From positions 3,024,936-3,088,935 of the forward strand of contig NZ_CM001514.1 in the NCBI RefSeq assembly GCF_000263715.2: a DNA stretch of 64,000 nucleotides, read 5' to 3'. Positions 62,767-64,000 of the stretch are shown piece after piece. The notes below the pieces were generated by a model. The model saw nothing but the letters and a program-made list of their open reading frames with translations. It ran no database searches and was not told the origin of the DNA. Each line of letters begins with the position of its first letter. The first letter of the stretch is position 1. Origin of the DNA: Pseudomonas synxantha BG33R. GTDB lineage: Bacteria > Pseudomonadota > Gammaproteobacteria > Pseudomonadales > Pseudomonadaceae. Made by a program: the position numbers and the translations under genes.

Positions 62767-62794
62767 CCCCCCGTCACCCTCAGGTGGCGGGGGG
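62767..62794 (-). other. Perfect 12-bp hairpin between the major pilin and the next gene
   Basis: CCCCCCGTCACC at 62767-62778 and GGTGGCGGGGGG at 62783-62794 pair through 12 positions (one T-G) with a CTCA loop. It lies between the pilin stop (62801) and the next start (62749). No T tract follows in transcript sense, so it is more likely a processing or stabilising element than a strong terminator. Confidence 0.7.
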
Positions 62795-62800
62795 AACAAC

Positions 62801-63322
62801 TTACTGATAGGCCAAGGTGAAGTTGGTGACGGCGCTGAAATCACCGGGGACGATGTCGCCGGTAGCCGCGCCTTGAACGTAGGCACCGAATTCCAGGGTG
62901 TTATCACCCGTGGAAATGGCTTGCGGGGTTGTCGCGACGCCCAGCTCAACGGGTTTGCCGCCGTGGGTCATCATGATGCCGATGAGGCCTGCACCACCGA
63001 CGGTACCGATTGCACCTGGGACATCGTTTGAGGGGGCGGCAGTGAAGGTGGTGGTTACCGTGTTATCGGTAAGGTTCGTCAGGTCGCAGCCCTCCAGTTC
63101 GATTTTCACGCTTCGGGCTTCCGACTTGCCGCCGGCCTGCAATTGATGCTTTGCGATGGCGCCGAGGTTAACGGTCTGGTCGATGGATTCAGGCTTAATG
63201 GAGCAAGCACCCGAGTGGACCGATCCGAGGAAGGTGACTGTTCCATCTGCGGCATGAGCTCCTGAGATCGAGCCGGCGAACAGCCCAAGGGTAAACAGCG
63301 CAGTTTTAAACTTAGTTTTCAT
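62801..63322 (-). CDS. Major fimbrial subunit (FimA-like pilin)
   Basis: 173-aa pilin, first gene of the operon. Signal peptide about residues 1-24 (LFTLGLFAGSISGAHAAD). The mature part begins GTVTFLGSVHSGACSIKPES with the first Cys and has the second in ELEGCDLTNLTDNTVTTTF; the C-terminus (AVTNFTLAYQ) is the donor strand. Start ATG 63322 is the only one giving a signal peptide; the ribosome site is weak. The 5' region (63323-63600) is AT-rich and should hold the operon promoter. Confidence 0.88.
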   Translation of the reverse strand: MKTKFKTALFTLGLFAGSISGAHAADGTVTFLGSVHSGACSIKPESIDQTVNLGAIAKHQLQAGGKSEARSVKIELEGCDLTNLTDNTVTTTFTAAPSNDVPGAIGTVGGAGLIGIMMTHGGKPVELGVATTPQAISTGDNTLEFGAYVQGAATGDIVPGDFSAVTNFTLAYQ

Positions 63323-63829
63323 TTGCAGACGCCCACATAAAAATGTCATTGAAAAGTCCCGCCGCTATTGGGTCTGGGACTGACGGTTTCACCGCAAAAG
63401 TGGCGCCCGGTAAATCCCGATGTCGTCAGCCGAGTCGGCCTTCTGATAATCAGGTTTTCCAATTAATTGCATTGCAATCAGGCGGCACGTTTGAGGCGGA
63501 AATGATTGTGTGGCTTTGCACTGTTGAAGTAAGTCGGCGCATTCGTTTAGTGGTGTAGCCGTAACGTGTAGTGATATATAGGAAGGATATGGCAATTTGC
63601 CAAAAGTTTTATTTTGACTGTAAGAGTTGGACTACATGCCGCCAAATGAGAATGCTTTAGTTGGGGTTTTGGATGTAAGAATGGGATTACGCGAATTGAA
63701 AAACAATAGTCGTTTACCAGGCGAAACAACTAAGTGTCGGGGGCGCAGAGGTCGCAGGGCGCCGACAAAAACAGACGTCCACAAAAAAGCCCCGTCGACC
63801 GGGGCTTTTTTGTGGCGGTGTGGCGAGGC
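63323..63829. other. 507-bp gap upstream of the fimbrial operon
   Basis: Mostly AT-rich with no gene I can support. A 105-codon plus-strand frame from 63627 runs across the terminator at 63783 and is rejected. The left part should contain the fimbrial promoter, but no clear -35/-10 or repeat-based phase switch was found. Confidence 0.45.
63783..63811. terminator. Bidirectional terminator
   Basis: AAAAAAGCCCC at 63783-63793 pairs with GGGGCTTTTTT at 63801-63811 around a 7-base loop, an ideal rho-independent terminator in both directions. It stops the gene entering from the right at 63830. Confidence 0.9.
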
Positions 63830-64000
63830 TTACTTGTTTTTCGGACGCTTGCTCGACGCGTGGCCTGCTTCATCCACAAACACCTCGGCTACTGCAATGG
63901 CTTGGCTTTCGGTCGCGAATGCTCCAGCAACGCTGTCGCCGTGAAAATTGATCAAGTGCCAGCCGTCTGCACGCTGGGTGATCAGGTAGCCGTTTACACC
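63830..64000 (-). CDS. Small protein of unknown function, C-terminal part
   Basis: Fifty-six codons plus stop (TAA at 63830-63832) are inside the window; the start is beyond it. The visible part (NGYLITQRADGWHLINFHGD, then FATESQAIAVAEVFVDEAGH) has beta strands and a helix and ends basic (SSKRPKNK). It resembles short DUF2188-like stress proteins, but I do not assign it. It ends 18 bp before the bidirectional terminator. Confidence 0.5.
   Translation of the reverse strand, partial: GVNGYLITQRADGWHLINFHGDSVAGAFATESQAIAVAEVFVDEAGHASSKRPKNK

Noticed and set aside
63627..63944. 105-codon plus-strand frame at the right end
   Set aside because: It crosses a strong bidirectional terminator and overlaps a better minus-strand frame that ends at 63830.

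Overview
The gene content, GC-rich coding style and REP-type palindromes point to a chromosomal segment of a Pseudomonas, most likely of the P. fluorescens group. The evidence is the standalone trehalose synthase of pseudomonad type, a cyanide-insensitive (CIO-type) bd oxidase, an OprD-family porin, a secreted RTX lipase and serralysin, and stem-loop REPs built on a GCTTGCTC-like core. No phage, transposase, integrase or CRISPR array was seen.

Layout, left to right. 1-2.8 kb: the start of a proline racemase/4-hydroxyproline epimerase, an APC permease and a divergent PAS-AraC regulator, probably a hydroxyproline/amino-acid uptake unit. 2.9-6.1 kb: trehalose synthase, a glycine-zipper protein and the small heat-shock protein IbpA. 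6.2-16.9 kb: a molybdenum-cofactor and respiratory block. It holds a LysR regulator, moaB, moeA, then moaE, moaD, moaC and moaA on the other strand, an FdhF/YdeP-type molybdoenzyme, and cioA, cioB and a 52-codon accessory gene. Two intergenic regions in this block share short motifs, suggesting one regulator. 17-20.4 kb: two tandem isochorismatase-family hydrolases, an OprD-like porin and a broken transporter-like gene. 20.5-25.7 kb: a Pst phosphate transporter behind a likely Pho box, followed by a degenerate Fic-like protein and an HAD-like protein.

26-32.4 kb: an RTX lipase, a divergent MerR/nitroreductase pair, a serralysin metalloprotease, an AT-rich orphan gene and tRNA-Leu(UAA). The stretch left of the tRNA 3' end is AT-rich and looks acquired. 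32.6-39 kb: small envelope and stress genes, DinB, DUF533, a SLOG-family protein and the Mg2+ P-type ATPase MgtA with a structured leader. 39.4-45.1 kb: a LysE exporter, arsRBC (ArsC ends inside a REP doublet), azlCD and small membrane or lipoprotein genes. 45.2-51.8 kb: an ABC-F ATPase, topoisomerase IB, modABC behind a clear ModE palindrome, and a nitronate monooxygenase. 51.9-54.2 kb: a probable four-gene alkylation-repair operon (DUF1883, a 55-aa protein, alkB, ada). 54.4-55.4 kb: small lipoproteins. 55.6-63.3 kb: a nine-gene chaperone-usher fimbrial operon on the minus strand. The window ends inside a small unknown gene.

Functional links: ModABC supplies molybdate for the Moa/Moe pathway, whose cofactor would load the FDH-like enzyme; the adjacent bd-type oxidase could take its electrons through the quinone pool. 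The most interesting under-described items are the Fic-like/HAD pair behind pst, the shared operators around the moa/fdh genes, the two strong hairpins that set apart the first and last genes of the fimbrial operon, the DUF1883/55-aa/alkB/ada operon with a zinc-ligand-depleted Ada, and the orphan gene beside tRNA-Leu.
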